A stretch of DNA of 64,000 bases from Climacium dendroides (GCA_950106755.1 CATNNA010000001.1:310001-374000); one strand, 5' to 3'. Positions 1 through 12,248 are shown, counted from the stretch's first letter. Numbers and translations: made by a program. The notes: generated from the letters alone by a model not told the origin.

Positions 1-301
1 ACAACCAAAAAAAAATTTGAAACTTGTGGACAAATTTGTTGGGCCCATTTAAATTGGCCTTGATTGAATTTATGACATTGGTACTACCAAGTACAGTCAA
101 TTTTAAGAGTTTAGGTTTAAAAAAACATGTGGGTCACTAATTTAATTTTTTCCACACATGCATTGACCAAACCCACAACCAAAAACAAATTTGAGAACTT
201 GTGGACAAATTTGTTGGGCCCATTTAGACTGGCGTTGATTGAATTTCATGACATTGGTACTAGAAAGTACAGTCAATATTAAGAATTTCCGTTTAAAAAA
301 A

Positions 302-336
302 CATGTGGGTCACTAATTTAATTTTTTCCACACATG
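302..336. repeat. Short inverted repeat CATGTG ... CACATG (representative monomer)
   Basis: CATGTG at 302-307 is the reverse complement of CACATG at 331-336, separated by a 23-nt AT-rich spacer holding the T tract. The pair is present in most monomers. It is lost on the left arm in D and Q types (CATATG) and in P types (CATGTGAG keeps the six bases but alters the flank). The right arm overlaps ATGCAT; in G and W types this extends to the palindrome CATGCATG (333-340 here). It could form a weak cruciform, but no function is shown. Confidence 0.55.
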
Positions 337-380
337 CATGGACCAAACCCACAACGAAAAAAAAATTTGAGAACTTGTGG

Positions 381-398
381 ACAAATTTGTTGGGCCCA
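381..398. other. Conserved core: two abutting palindromes ACAAATTTGT + TGGGCCCA
   Basis: In this representative monomer, a perfect 10-bp palindrome (381-390) abuts a perfect 8-bp palindrome (391-398). The pair recurs in nearly every one of about 364 monomers and is the least variable part of the repeat; subfamily-defining changes lie outside it. GGGCCC is an ApaI site, so digestion should release a 176-bp ladder. TGGGCC resembles the plant site II / TCP-type promoter element on both strands, but that is only a motif resemblance. A protein-binding or nucleosome-positioning role is an inference. Confidence 0.7.
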
Positions 399-432
399 TT
401 GAGATTGGCCTTGATTGAATTTCATGACATTG

Positions 433-446
433 GTACTACAAAGTAC
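433..446. other. Hairpin-forming dyad GTACT-acaa-AGTAC (representative monomer)
   Basis: A 5-bp perfect stem encloses a 4-nt loop. Outside it, TTG and CAA could add three pairs across a small bulge. The stem survives loop changes in C (agaa), W-end (acca) and several K (ataa) types. R types (GTATT) and D types (AATAC) carry one transition each in the stem, giving a T.G or C.A pair. Dyad symmetry prone to non-B DNA has been reported as common in centromeric satellites; whether this one extrudes is unknown. Confidence 0.6.
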
Positions 447-653
447 AGTCAATTTGAAGGGTTTACGTTTAAAAAAACATGTGGGTCACTAATTTAATTT
501 TTTCCACACATGCATCGACCAAACCCACAACCAAAAAAAAATTTGAAACTTGTGGACAAATTTGTTGGGCCCATTTAAATTGGCCTTGATTGAATTTCAT
601 GACATTAGTATTACAAAGTACAGTCAATTTTAAGAGTTTAGGTTTAAAAAAAC

Positions 654-829
654 ATATGGGTCACTAATTTAATTTTTTTCACACATGGATTGACCAAACC
701 CCCAAAAAAAAAAAAATTTGAGAACTTGTGGACAAATTTGTTGGGCCCATTGAGATTGGCCTTGATTGAATTTCATGACATTGGTACTACAAAGTACAGT
801 CAATTTGAAGGGTTTACGTTTAAAAAAAC
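654..829 (+). repeat. Hybrid monomer, D-type front with G-type end
   Basis: The front carries the D signature ('catatgggtc', 'catggattgacc', long A tract). From the core onward it reads as G ('cattgagatt', 'gaagggtttacg'). The switch lies in the shared 'ttgagaacttgtgg' and core region, so the exchange point cannot be placed more finely than a few tens of bases. It is followed at 830 by a W monomer instead of the usual D successor. Confidence 0.75.
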
Positions 830-1002
830 ATGTGGGTCACTAATTTAATTTTTTCCACACATGCATGGACCATACCCACAACCAAAAAAAAATTTGAAAC
901 TTGTGGACAAATTTGTTGGGCCATTTAAATTGGCCTTGATTGAATTTATGATATTGGTACTACCAAGTACAGTCAATTTTAAGAGTTTAGGTTTAAAAAA
1001 AC
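830..1002 (+). repeat. Short 173-bp W monomer with a broken core palindrome
   Basis: This is the shortest monomer I found. One C is missing from the core, giving TTGGGCCATTT near 916-926, so the GGGCCC palindrome and ApaI site are lost. A second loss gives 'gaatttatgat'. It is the only clear core-palindrome break I noticed left of 55 kb. Confidence 0.7.
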
Positions 1003-3463
1003 ATGTGGGTCACTAATTTATTTTTTTCCACACATGCATTGATCAAACGCCCAAACAAAAAAAAAATTTGAAACTTGTGGACAAATTTGTTGGGCCCATT
1101 TAGATTGGCCTTGATTGAATTTCATGACATTGATACTACAAAGTACAGTCAATTTTAAGAGTTTAGGTTTAAAAAAACATATGGGTCAGTAATTTAATTT
1201 TTTTCACACATGCATTGACAAAACCCACAACCAAAAAAAAATTTGAGAACTTGTGGACAAATTTGTTGGGCCCATTTAGATTGGCCTTGATTGAATTTCA
1301 TGACATTGGTACTATAAAGTACAGTCAATTTTAAGAGTTTAGGTTTAAAAAAACATGTGGGTCACTAATTTATTTTTTTCCACACATGCATTGATCAAAC
1401 GCCCAAACAAAAAAAAAATTTGAGAACTTGTGGACAAATTTGTTGGGCCCATTTAGATTGGCCTTGATTGAATTTCATGACATTGGTACTATAAAGTACA
1501 GTCAATTTTAAGAGTTTAGGTTTAAAAAAACATGTGGGTCACTAATTTATTTTTTTCCACACATGCATTGATCAAACGCCCAAACAAAAAAAAAATTTGA
1601 AACTTGTGGACAAATTTGTTGGGCCCATTTAGATTGGCCTTGATTGAATTTCATGACATTGGTACTACAAAGTACAGTCAATTTTAAGAGTTTAGGTTTA
1701 AAAAAAAATATGGGTCAGTAATTTAATTTTTTTCACACATGCATTGACAAAACCCACAACCAAAAAAAAATTTGAGAACTTGTGGACAAATTTGTTGGGC
1801 CCATTTAGATTGGCCTTGATTGAATTTCATGACATTGGTACTACAAAGTACAGTCAATTTTAAGAATTTCCGTTTAAAAAAACATTTGGGTCACTAATTT
1901 AATTTTTTCCACACATCCATGGACCATACCCACAACCAAAAAAAAATTTGAAACTTGTGGACAAATTTGTTGGGCCCATTTAAATTGGCCTTGATTGAAT
2001 TTATGACATTGGTACTACCAAGTACAGTCAATTTTAAGAGTTTAGGTTTAAAAAAACATGTGGGTCACTAATTTAATTTTTTCCACACATGCATTGACCA
2101 AACCCACAACCAAAAACAAATTTGAGAACTTGTGGACAAATTTGTTGGGCCCATTTAGACTGGCGTTGATTGAATTTCATGACATTGGTACTAGAAAGTA
2201 CAGTCAATATTAAGAATTTCCGTTTAAAAAAACATGTGGGTCACTAATTTAATTTTTTCCACACATGCATGGACCAAACCCACAACCAAAAAAAAATTTG
2301 AGAACTTGTGGACAAATTTGTTGGGCCCATTGAGATTGGCCTTGATTGAATTTCATGACATTGGTACTACAAAGTACAGTCAATTTGAAGGGTTTACGTT
2401 TAAAAAAACATGTGGGTCACTAATTTAATTTTTTCCACACATGCATCGACCAAACCCACAACCACAAAAAAATTTGAAACTTGTGGACAAATTTGTTGGG
2501 CCCATTTAAATTGGCCTTGATTGAATTTCATGACATTGGTACTACAAAGTACAGTCAATTTTAAGAGTTTAGCTTTAAAAAAACATATGGGTCACTAATT
2601 TAATTTTTTTCACACATGGATTGACCAAACCCCCAAAAAAAAAAAAAATTTGAGAACTTGTGGACAAATTTGTTGGGCCCATTTAGATTGGCCTTGATTG
2701 AATTTCATGACATTGGTACTACAAAATACAGTCAATTTTAAGAGTTTAGGTTTAAAAAAAAATATGGGTCAGTAATTTAATTTTTTTCACACATGCATTG
2801 ACAAAACCCACAACCAAAAAAAAATTTGAGAACTTGTGGACAAATTTGTTGGGCCCATTTAGATTGGCCTTGATTGAATTTCATGACATTGGTACTACAA
2901 AGTACAGTCAATTTTAAGAGTTTAGGTTTAAAAAAAAATATGGGTCAGTAATTTAATTTTTTTCACACATGCATTGACAAAACCCACAACCAAAAAAAAA
3001 TTTGAGAACTTGTGGACAAATTTGTTGGGCCCATTTAGATTGGCCTTGATTGAATTTCATGACATTGGTACTACAAAGTACAGTCAATTTTAAGAATTTC
3101 CGTTTAAAAAAACATGTGGGTCTCTAATTTAATTTTTTCCACACATGCATGGACCATACCCACAACCAAAAAAAAATTTGAAACTTGTGGACAAATTTGT
3201 TGGGCCCATTTAAATTGGCCTTGATTGAATTTATGACATTGGTACTACCAAGTACAGTCAATTTTAAGAGTTTAGGTTTAAAAAAACATGTGGGTCACTA
3301 ATTTAATTTTTTCCACACATGCATTGACCAAACCCACAACCAAAAACAAATTTGAGAACTTGTGGACAAATTTGTTGGGCCCATTTAGACTGGCGTTGAT
3401 TGAATTTCATGACATTGGTACTAGAAAGTACAGTCAATATTAAGAATTTCCGTTTAAAAAAAC

Positions 3464-4341
3464 ATGTGGGTCACTAATTTAATTTTTTCCACACATGCAT
3501 GGACCAAACCCACAACGAAAAAAAAATTTGAGAACTTGTGGACAAATTTGTTGGGCCCATTGAGATTGGCCTTGATTGAATTTCATGACATTGGTACTAC
3601 AAAGTACAGTCAATTTGAAGGGTTTACGTTTAAAAAAACATGTGGGTCACTAATTTAATTTTTTCCACACATGCATCGACCAAACCCACAACCAAAAAAA
3701 AATTTGAAACTTGTGGACAAATTTGTTGGGCCCATTTAAATTGGCCTTGATTGAATTTCATGACATTAGTATTACAAAGTACAGTCAATTTTAAGAGTTT
3801 AGGTTTAAAAAAACATATGGGTCACTAATTTAATTTTTTTCACACATGGATTGACCAAACCCCCAAAAAAAAAAAAAATTTGAGAACTTGTGGACAAATT
3901 TGTTGGGCCCATTTAGATTGGCCTTGATTGAATTTCATGACATTGGTACTACAAAATACAGTCAATTTTAAGAGTTTAGGTTTAAAAAAACATGTGGGTC
4001 TCTAATTTAATTTTTTCCACACATGCATGGACCATACCCACAACCAAAAAAAAATTTGAAACTTGTGGACAAATTTGTTGGGCCCATTTAAATTGGCCTT
4101 GATTGAATTTATGACATTGGTACTACCAAGTACAGTCAATTTTAAGAGTTTAGGTTTAAAAAAACATGTGGGTCACTAATTTAATTTTTTCCACACATGC
4201 ATTGACCAAACCCACAACCAAAAACAAATTTGAGAACTTGTGGACAAATTTGTTGGGCCCATTTAGACTGGCGTTGATTGAATTTCATGACATTGGTACT
4301 AGAAAGTACAGTCAATATTAAGAATTTCCGTTTAAAAAAAC
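3464..4341 (+). repeat. 5-monomer block G-R-D-S/W-C (878 bp), copy 1
   Basis: The order is G 3464, R 3640, D 3816, S/W 3992 (174 bp, 'gggtctct' then 'catggaccatac'), C 4166. It reappears with the same order and length at 8032-8909, an offset of 4568 bp. The main difference noticed is 'acaacgaaa' in the first G here against 'acaaccaaa' in the second copy. Confidence 0.85.
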
Positions 4342-5570
4342 ATGTGGGTCACTAATTTAATTTTTTCCACACATGCATGGACCAAACCCACAACCAAAAA
4401 AAAATTTGAGAACTTGTGGACAAATTTGTTGGGCCCATTGAGATTGGCCTTGATTGAATTTCATGACATTGGTACTACAAAGTACAGTCAATTTGAAGGG
4501 TTTACGTTTAAAAAAACATGTGGGTCACTAATTTAATTTTTTCCACACATGCATGGACCATACCCACAACCAAAAAAAAATTTGAAACTTGTGGACAAAT
4601 TTGTTGGGCCCATTTAAATTGGCCTTGATTGAATTTCATGACATTGGTACTACAAAATACAGTCAATTTTAAGAGTTTAGGTTTAAAAAAAAATATGGGT
4701 CAGTAATTTAATTTTTTTCACACATGCATTGACAAAACCCACAACCAAAAAAAAATTTGAAACTTGTGGACAAATTTGTTGGGCCCATTTAGATTGGCCT
4801 TGATTGAATTTCATGACATTGGTACTACAAAGTACAGTCAATTTTAAGAGTTTAGGTTTAAAAAAAAATATGGGTCAGTAATTTAATTTTTTTCACACAT
4901 GCATTGACAAAACCCACAACCAAAAAAAAATTTGAGAACTTGTGGACAAATTTGTTGGGCCCATTTAGATTGGCCTTGATTGAATTTCATGACATTGGTA
5001 CTACAAAGTACAGTCAATTTTAAGAGTTTACGTTTAAAAAAACATGTGGGTCTCTAATTTAATTTTTTCCACACATGCATTGATCAAACGCCCAAACGAA
5101 AAAAAAATTTGAAACTTGTGGACAAATTTGTTGGGCCCATTTAGATTGGCCTTGATTGAATTTCATGACATTGGTACTACAAAGTACGGTCAATTTTAAG
5201 AGTTTAGGTTTAAAAAAACATGTGGGTCACTAATGTAATATTTTCCACACATTCATTGACCAAACCCACAACCAAAAAAAATTTGAGAACTTGTGGACAA
5301 ATTTGTTGGGCCCATTTAGATTGGCCTTGATTGAATTTCATGACATTGGTACTACAAAGTACAGTCAATTTTAAGAGTTTACGTTTAAAAAAACATGTGG
5401 GTCACTAATTTAATTTTTTCCACACATGCATTGACCAAACCCACAACCAAAAACAAATTTGAGAACTTGTGGACAAATTTGTTGGGCCCATTTAGACTGG
5501 CGTTGATTGAATTTCATGACATTGGTACTAGAAAGTACAGTCAATATTAAGAATTTCCGTTTAAAAAAAC

Positions 5571-6801
5571 ATGTGGGTCACTAATTTAATTTTTTCCACA
5601 CATGCATGGACCAAACCCACAACCAAAAAAAAATTTGAGAACTTGTGGACAAATTTGTTGGGCCCATTGAGATTGGCCTTGATTGAATTTCATGACATTG
5701 GTACTACAAAGTACAGTCAATTTGAAGGGTTTACGTTTAAAAAAACATGTGGGTCACTAATTTAATTTTTTCCACACATGCATCGACCAAACCCACAACC
5801 AAAAAAAAATTTGAAACTTGTGGACAAATTTGTTGGGCCCATTTAAATTGGCCTTGATTGAATTTCATGACATTAGTATTACAAAGTACAGTCAATTTTA
5901 AGAGTTTAGGTTTAAAAAAACATATGGGTCACTAATTTAATTTTTTTCACACATGGATTGACCAAACCCCCAAAAAAAAAAAAAATTTGAGAACTTGTAG
6001 ACAAATTTGTTGGGCCCATTTAGATTGGCCTTGATTGAATTTCATGACATTGGTACTACAAAATACAGTCAATTTTAAGAGTTTAGGTTTAAAAAAACAT
6101 GTGGGTCAGTAATTTAATTTTTTCCACACAGGCATTGATCAAACGCCCAAACGAAAAAAAAATTTGAAACTTGTGGACAAATTTGTTGGGCCCATTTAGA
6201 TTGGCCTTGATTGAATTTCATGACATTGGTACTACAAAGTACGGTCAATTTTAAGAGTTTAGGTTTAAAAAAACATGTGGGTCACTAATTTATTTTTTTC
6301 CACACATGCATTGATCAAACGCCCAAACGAAAAAAAAATTTGAAACTTGTGGACAAATTTGTTGGGCCCATTTAGATTGGCCTTGATTGAATTTCATGAC
6401 ATTGGTACTACAAAGTACGGTCAATTTTAAGAGTTTAGGTTTAAAAAAACATGTGGGTCACTAATGTAATATTTTCCACACATTCATTGACCAAACCCAC
6501 AACCAAAAAAAATTTGAGAACTTGTGGACAAATTTGTTGGGCCCATTTAGATTGGCCTTGATTGAATTTCATGACATTGGTACTACAAAGTACAGTCAAT
6601 TTTAAGAGTTTACGTTTAAAAAAACATGTGGGTCACTAATTTAATTTTTTCCACACATGCATTGACCAAACCCACAACCAAAAACAAATTTGAGAACTTG
6701 TGGACAAATTTGTTGGGCCCATTTAGACTGGCGTTGATTGAATTTCATGACATTGGTACTAGAAAGTACAGTCAATATTAAGAATTTCCGTTTAAAAAAA
6801 C
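5571..6801 (+). repeat. 7-monomer module G-R-D-K-K-M-C (1231 bp)
   Basis: This sub-block of the 19-mer is the first clean example of a module that recurs at 10139-11369, 13478-14708, 17527-18758, 21225-22456 and 28970-30200. Here the D monomer carries 'cttgtagac' and the first K carries 'cacacaggcattg'. Both marks are shared with the 10139 and 13478 copies but absent from the later ones, so the first three copies descended together. Confidence 0.8.
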
Positions 6802-6977
6802 ATGTGGGTCACTAATTTAATTTTTTCCACACATGCATGGACCAAACCCACAACCAAAAAAAAATTTGAGAACTTGTGGACAAATTTGTTGGGCCCATTT
6901 AGATTGGCCTTGATTGAATTTCATGACATTGGTACTACAAAATACAGTCAATTTTAAGAGTTTAGGTTTAAAAAAAC
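6802..6977 (+). repeat. Hybrid monomer, G-type front with D-type end
   Basis: The front is 'catggaccaaacccac' as in G. After the core it reads 'catttagatt', 'aaaatac' and 'gagtttagg' as in D. It is the reciprocal arrangement to the D/G hybrid at 654. It was carried along by HOR duplication to 11370 and 14709, so the exchange predates the 19-mer amplification. Confidence 0.75.
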
Positions 6978-7504
6978 ATGTGGGTCACTAATTTATTTTT
7001 TTCTACACATGCATTGATCAAACGCCCAAACGAAAAAAAAATTTGAAACTTGTGGACAAATTTGTTGGGCCCATTTAGATTGGCCTTGATTGAATTTCAT
7101 GACATTGGTACTACAAAGTACGGTCAATTTTAAGAGTTTAGGTTTAAAAAAACATGTGGGTCACTAATTTATTTTTTTCCACACATGCATTGATCAAACG
7201 CCCAAACGAAAAAAAAATTTGAAACTTGTGGACAAATTTGTTGGGCCCATTTAGATTGGCCTTGATTGAATTTCATGACATTGGTACTACAAAGTACGGT
7301 CAATTTTAAGAGTTTAGGTTTAAAAAAACATGTGGGTCACTAATGTAATATTTTCCACACATTCATTGACCAAACCCACAACCAAAAAAAATTTGAGAAC
7401 TTGTGGACAAATTTGTTGGGCCCATTTAGATTGGCCTTGATTGAATTTCATGACATTGGTACTACAAAGTACAGTCAATTTTAAGAGTTTACGTTTAAAA
7501 AAAC

Positions 7505-7680
7505 ATGTGGGTCACTAATTTAATTTTTTCCACACATGCATTGACCAAACCCACAACCAAAAACAAATTTGAGAACTTGTGGACAAATTTGTTGGGCCCA
7601 TTTAGACTGGCGTTGATTGAATTTCATGACATTGGTACTAGAAAGTACAGTCAATTTGAAGGGTTTACGTTTAAAAAAAC
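7505..7680 (+). repeat. Hybrid monomer, C-type front with G-type end (HOR breakpoint)
   Basis: The first two thirds are C ('aaaaacaaattt', 'catttagactggcg', 'ctagaaag'). The end switches to the G tail 'gaagggtttacg'. The matching positions in copies 2 and 3 (12073, 15412) are intact C monomers followed by G. This looks like an unequal exchange joining C to G within about 20 bp after the hairpin. Its reading frame is open for 64 codons, only because it mixes two open-frame types. Confidence 0.8.
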
Positions 7681-8909
7681 ATGTGGGTCACTAATTTAAT
7701 TTTTTCCACACATGCATCGACCAAACCCACAACCAAAAAAAAATTTGAAACTTGTGGACAAATTTGTTGGGCCCATTTAGATTGGCCTTGATTGAATTTC
7801 ATGACATTGGTACTACAAAGTACAGTCAATTTTAAGAGTTTACGTTTAAAAAAACATGTGGGTCACTAATTTAATTTTTTCCACACATGCATTGACCAAA
7901 CCCACAACCAAAAACAAATTTGAGAACTTGTGGACAAATTTGTTGGGCCCATTTAGACTGGCGTTGATTGAATTTCATGACATTGGTACTAGAAAGTACA
8001 GTCAATATTAAGAATTTCCGTTTAAAAAAACATGTGGGTCACTAATTTAATTTTTTCCACACATGCATGGACCAAACCCACAACCAAAAAAAAATTTGAG
8101 AACTTGTGGACAAATTTGTTGGGCCCATTGAGATTGGCCTTGATTGAATTTCATGACATTGGTACTACAAAGTACAGTCAATTTGAAGGGTTTACGTTTA
8201 AAAAAACATGTGGGTCACTAATTTAATTTTTTCCACACATGCATCGACCAAACCCACAACCAAAAAAAAATTTGAAACTTGTGGACAAATTTGTTGGGCC
8301 CATTTAAATTGGCCTTGATTGAATTTCATGACATTAGTATTACAAAGTACAGTCAATTTTAAGAGTTTAGGTTTAAAAAAACATATGGGTCACTAATTTA
8401 ATTTTTTTCACACATGGATTGACCAAACCCCCAAAAAAAAAAAAAATTTGAGAACTTGTGGACAAATTTGTTGGGCCCATTTAGATTGGCCTTGATTGAA
8501 TTTCATGACATTGGTACTACAAAATACAGTCAATTTTAAGAGTTTAGGTTTAAAAAAACATGTGGGTCTCTAATTTAATTTTTTCCACACATGCATGGAC
8601 CATACCCACAACCAAAAAAAAATTTGAAACTTGTGGACAAATTTGTTGGGCCCATTTAAATTGGCCTTGATTGAATTTATGACATTGGTACTACCAAGTA
8701 CAGTCAATTTTAAGAGTTTAGGTTTAAAAAAACATGTGGGTCACTAATTTAATTTTTTCCACACATGCATTGACCAAACCCACAACCAAAAACAAATTTG
8801 AGAACTTGTGGACAAATTTGTTGGGCCCATTTAGACTGGCGTTGATTGAATTTCATGACATTGGTACTAGAAAGTACAGTCAATATTAAGAATTTCCGTT
8901 TAAAAAAAC
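7681..8909 (+). repeat. 7-monomer insertion between 19-mer copies (1229 bp)
   Basis: It consists of an R-front monomer with a different tail ('catttagatt', 'gtttacg') at 7681, a C at 7857, then the 5-monomer block G-R-D-S/W-C at 8032-8909 that copies 3464-4341. With the 19-mer it makes a 26-monomer, 4568-bp period: offsets 3464 to 8032 and 4342 to 8910 are both exactly 4568. Confidence 0.8.
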
Positions 8910-11900
8910 ATGTGGGTCACTAATTTAATTTTTTCCACACATGCATGGACCAAACCCACAACCAAAAAAAAATTTGAGAACTTGTGGACAAATTTGTTGG
9001 GCCCATTGAGATTGGCCTTGATTGAATTTCATGACATTGGTACTACAAAGTACAGTCAATTTGAAGGGTTTACGTTTAAAAAAACATGTGGGTCACTAAT
9101 TTAATTTTTTCCACACATGCATGGACCATACCCACAACCAAAAAAAAATTTGAAACTTGTGGACAAATTTGTTGGGCCCATTTAAATTGGCCTTGATTGA
9201 ATTTCATGACATTGGTACTACAAAATACAGTCAATTTTAAGAGTTTAGGTTTAAAAAAAAATATGGGTCAGTAATTTAATTTTTTTCACACATGCATTGA
9301 CAAAACCCACAACCAAAAAAAAATTTGAAACTTGTGGACAAATTTGTTGGGCCCATTTAGATTGGCCTTGATTGAATTTCATGACATTGGTACTACAAAG
9401 TACAGTCAATTTTAAGAGTTTAGGTTTAAAAAAAAATATGGGTCAGTAATTTAATTTTTTTCACACATGCATTGACAAAACCCACAACCAAAAAAAAATT
9501 TGAGAACTTGTGGACAAATTTGTTGGGCCCATTTAGATTGGCCTTGATTGAATTTCATGACATTGGTACTACAAAGTACAGTCAATTTTAAGAGTTTACG
9601 TTTAAAAAAACATGTGGGTCTCTAATTTAATTTTTTCCACACATGCATTGATCAAACGCCCAAACGAAAAAAAAATTTGAAACTTGTGGACAAATTTGTT
9701 GGGCCCATTTAGATTGGCCTTGATTGAATTTCATGACATTGGTACTACAAAGTACGGTCAATTTTAAGAGTTTAGGTTTAAAAAAACATGTGGGTCACTA
9801 ATGTAATATTTTCCACACATTCATTGACCAAACCCACAACCAAAAAAAATTTGAGAACTTGTGGACAAATTTGTTGGGCCCATTTAGATTGGCCTTGATT
9901 GAATTTCATGACATTGGTACTACAAAGTACAGTCAATTTTAAGAGTTTACGTTTAAAAAAACATGTGGGTCACTAATTTAATTTTTTCCACACATGCATT
10001 GACCAAACCCACAACCAAAAACAAATTTGAGAACTTGTGGACAAATTTGTTGGGCCCATTTAGACTGGCGTTGATTGAATTTCATGACATTGGTACTAGA
10101 AAGTACAGTCAATATTAAGAATTTCCGTTTAAAAAAACATGTGGGTCACTAATTTAATTTTTTCCACACATGCATGGACCAAACCCACAACCAAAAAAAA
10201 ATTTGAGAACTTGTGGACAAATTTGTTGGGCCCATTGAGATTGGCCTTGATTGAATTTCATGACATTGGTACTACAAAGTACAGTCAATTTGAAGGGTTT
10301 ACGTTTAAAAAAACATGTGGGTCACTAATTTAATTTTTTCCACACATGCATCGACCAAACCCACAACCAAAAAAAAATTTGAAACTTGTGGACAAATTTG
10401 TTGGGCCCATTTAAATTGGCCTTGATTGAATTTCATGACATTAGTATTACAAAGTACAGTCAATTTTAAGAGTTTAGGTTTAAAAAAACATATGGGTCAC
10501 TAATTTAATTTTTTTCACACATGGATTGACCAAACCCCCAAAAAAAAAAAAAATTTGAGAACTTGTAGACAAATTTGTTGGGCCCATTTAGATTGGCCTT
10601 GATTGAATTTCATGACATTGGTACTACAAAATACAGTCAATTTTAAGAGTTTAGGTTTAAAAAAACATGTGGGTCAGTAATTTAATTTTTTCCACACAGG
10701 CATTGATCAAACGCCCAAACGAAAAAAAAATTTGAAACTTGTGGACAAATTTGTTGGGCCCATTTAGATTGGCCTTGATTGAATTTCATGACATTGGTAC
10801 TACAAAGTACGGTCAATTTTAAGAGTTTAGGTTTAAAAAAACATGTGGGTCACTAATTTATTTTTTTCCACACATGCATTGATCAAACGCCCAAACGAAA
10901 AAAAAATTTGAAACTTGTGGACAAATTTGTTGGGCCCATTTAGATTGGCCTTGATTGAATTTCATGACATTGGTACTACAAAGTACGGTCAATTTTAAGA
11001 GTTTAGGTTTAAAAAAACATGTGGGTCACTAATGTAATATTTTCCACACATTCATTGACCAAACCCACAACCAAAAAAAATTTGAGAACTTGTGGACAAA
11101 TTTGTTGGGCCCATTTAGATTGGCCTTGATTGAATTTCATGACATTGGTACTACAAAGTACAGTCAATTTTAAGAGTTTACGTTTAAAAAAACATGTGGG
11201 TCACTAATTTAATTTTTTCCACACATGCATTGACCAAACCCACAACCAAAAACAAATTTGAGAACTTGTGGACAAATTTGTTGGGCCCATTTAGACTGGC
11301 GTTGATTGAATTTCATGACATTGGTACTAGAAAGTACAGTCAATATTAAGAATTTCCGTTTAAAAAAACATGTGGGTCACTAATTTAATTTTTTCCACAC
11401 ATGCATGGACCAAACCCACAACCAAAAAAAAATTTGAGAACTTGTGGACAAATTTGTTGGGCCCATTTAGATTGGCCTTGATTGAATTTCATGACATTGG
11501 TACTACAAAATACAGTCAATTTTAAGAGTTTAGGTTTAAAAAAACATGTGGGTCACTAATTTATTTTTTTCTACACATGCATTGATCAAACGCCCAAACG
11601 AAAAAAAAATTTGAAACTTGTGGACAAATTTGTTGGGCCCATTTAGATTGGCCTTGATTGAATTTCATGACATTGGTACTACAAAGTACGGTCAATTTTA
11701 AGAGTTTAGGTTTAAAAAAACATGTGGGTCACTAATTTATTTTTTTCCACACATGCATTGATCAAACGCCCAAACGAAAAAAAAATTTGAAACTTGTGGA
11801 CAAATTTGTTGGGCCCATTTAGATTGGCCTTGATTGAATTTCATGACATTGGTACTACAAAGTACGGTCAATTTTAAGAGTTTAGGTTTAAAAAAACATG

Positions 11901-12248
11901 TGGGTCACTAATGTAATATTTTCCACACATTCATTGACCAAACCCACAACCAAAAAAAATTTGAGAACTTGTGGACAAATTTGTTGGGCCCATTTAGATT
12001 GGCCTTGATTGAATTTCATGACATTGGTACTACAAAGTACAGTCAATTTTAAGAGTTTACGTTTAAAAAAACATGTGGGTCACTAATTTAATTTTTTCCA
12101 CACATGCATTGACCAAACCCACAACCAAAAACAAATTTGAGAACTTGTGGACAAATTTGTTGGGCCCATTTAGACTGGCGTTGATTGAATTTCATGACAT
12201 TGGTACTAGAAAGTACAGTCAATATTAAGAATTTCCGTTTAAAAAAAC
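8910..12248 (+). repeat. 19-monomer HOR (3339 bp), copy 2
   Basis: Same order as copy 1, with G at 8910 and 10139, the D 'cttgtagac' near 10567, 'cacacagg' near 10695, the G/D hybrid at 11370 and 'ctacacatg' near 11571. It ends in an intact C (12073) and passes directly into copy 3, so these two copies are truly tandem. Confidence 0.9.

Larger units (their letters stand above)
1..3463 (+). repeat. Left block: W-C-G cassettes with K and Q monomer runs
   Basis: The block starts inside a W monomer, then C at 127 and G at 303. The C-G and W-C-G orders recur at 1884-2409 (W 1884, C 2058, G 2234) and from 3114 onward (S/W 3114, C 3288, G 3464). The W copies are short (173-174 bp), partly because 'gaatttcatgac' has become 'gaatttatgac'. 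K and Q monomers fill 1003-1883 and Q monomers fill 2760-3113. The G monomers at 303 and 3464 share a private 'acaacgaaa' (positions 356 and 3517), so they are copies of each other 3161 bp (18 monomers) apart. Confidence 0.8.
4342..7680 (+). repeat. 19-monomer HOR (3339 bp), copy 1
   Basis: Monomer order: G, W, Q, Q, S/K, M, C, G (5571), R, D (with 'cttgtagac'), K' ('cacacagg'), K, M, C, G/D hybrid (6802), K ('ctacacatg'), K, M, C. The last monomer (7505-7680) starts as C but ends as G ('gaagggtttacg'). This copy therefore does not run directly into the next one, which begins 1229 bp further on at 8910. Confidence 0.85.

Noticed and set aside
303..497. Recurrent 64-codon open frame starting MWVTNLIF, in about 25 G-type and related monomers
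   Set aside because: It is the satellite monomer itself read through one repeat. 176 is not a multiple of three, so the frame shifts and hits a stop just inside the next monomer. Conservation is at DNA level in all frames, many sister monomers are closed by the same tail changes, and there is no coding signature.
2587..3113. Promoter or polyadenylation signals suggested by AT-rich tracts and A runs
   Set aside because: These tracts recur in every monomer at the same place and have no associated gene; nothing distinguishes one copy as a regulatory element.
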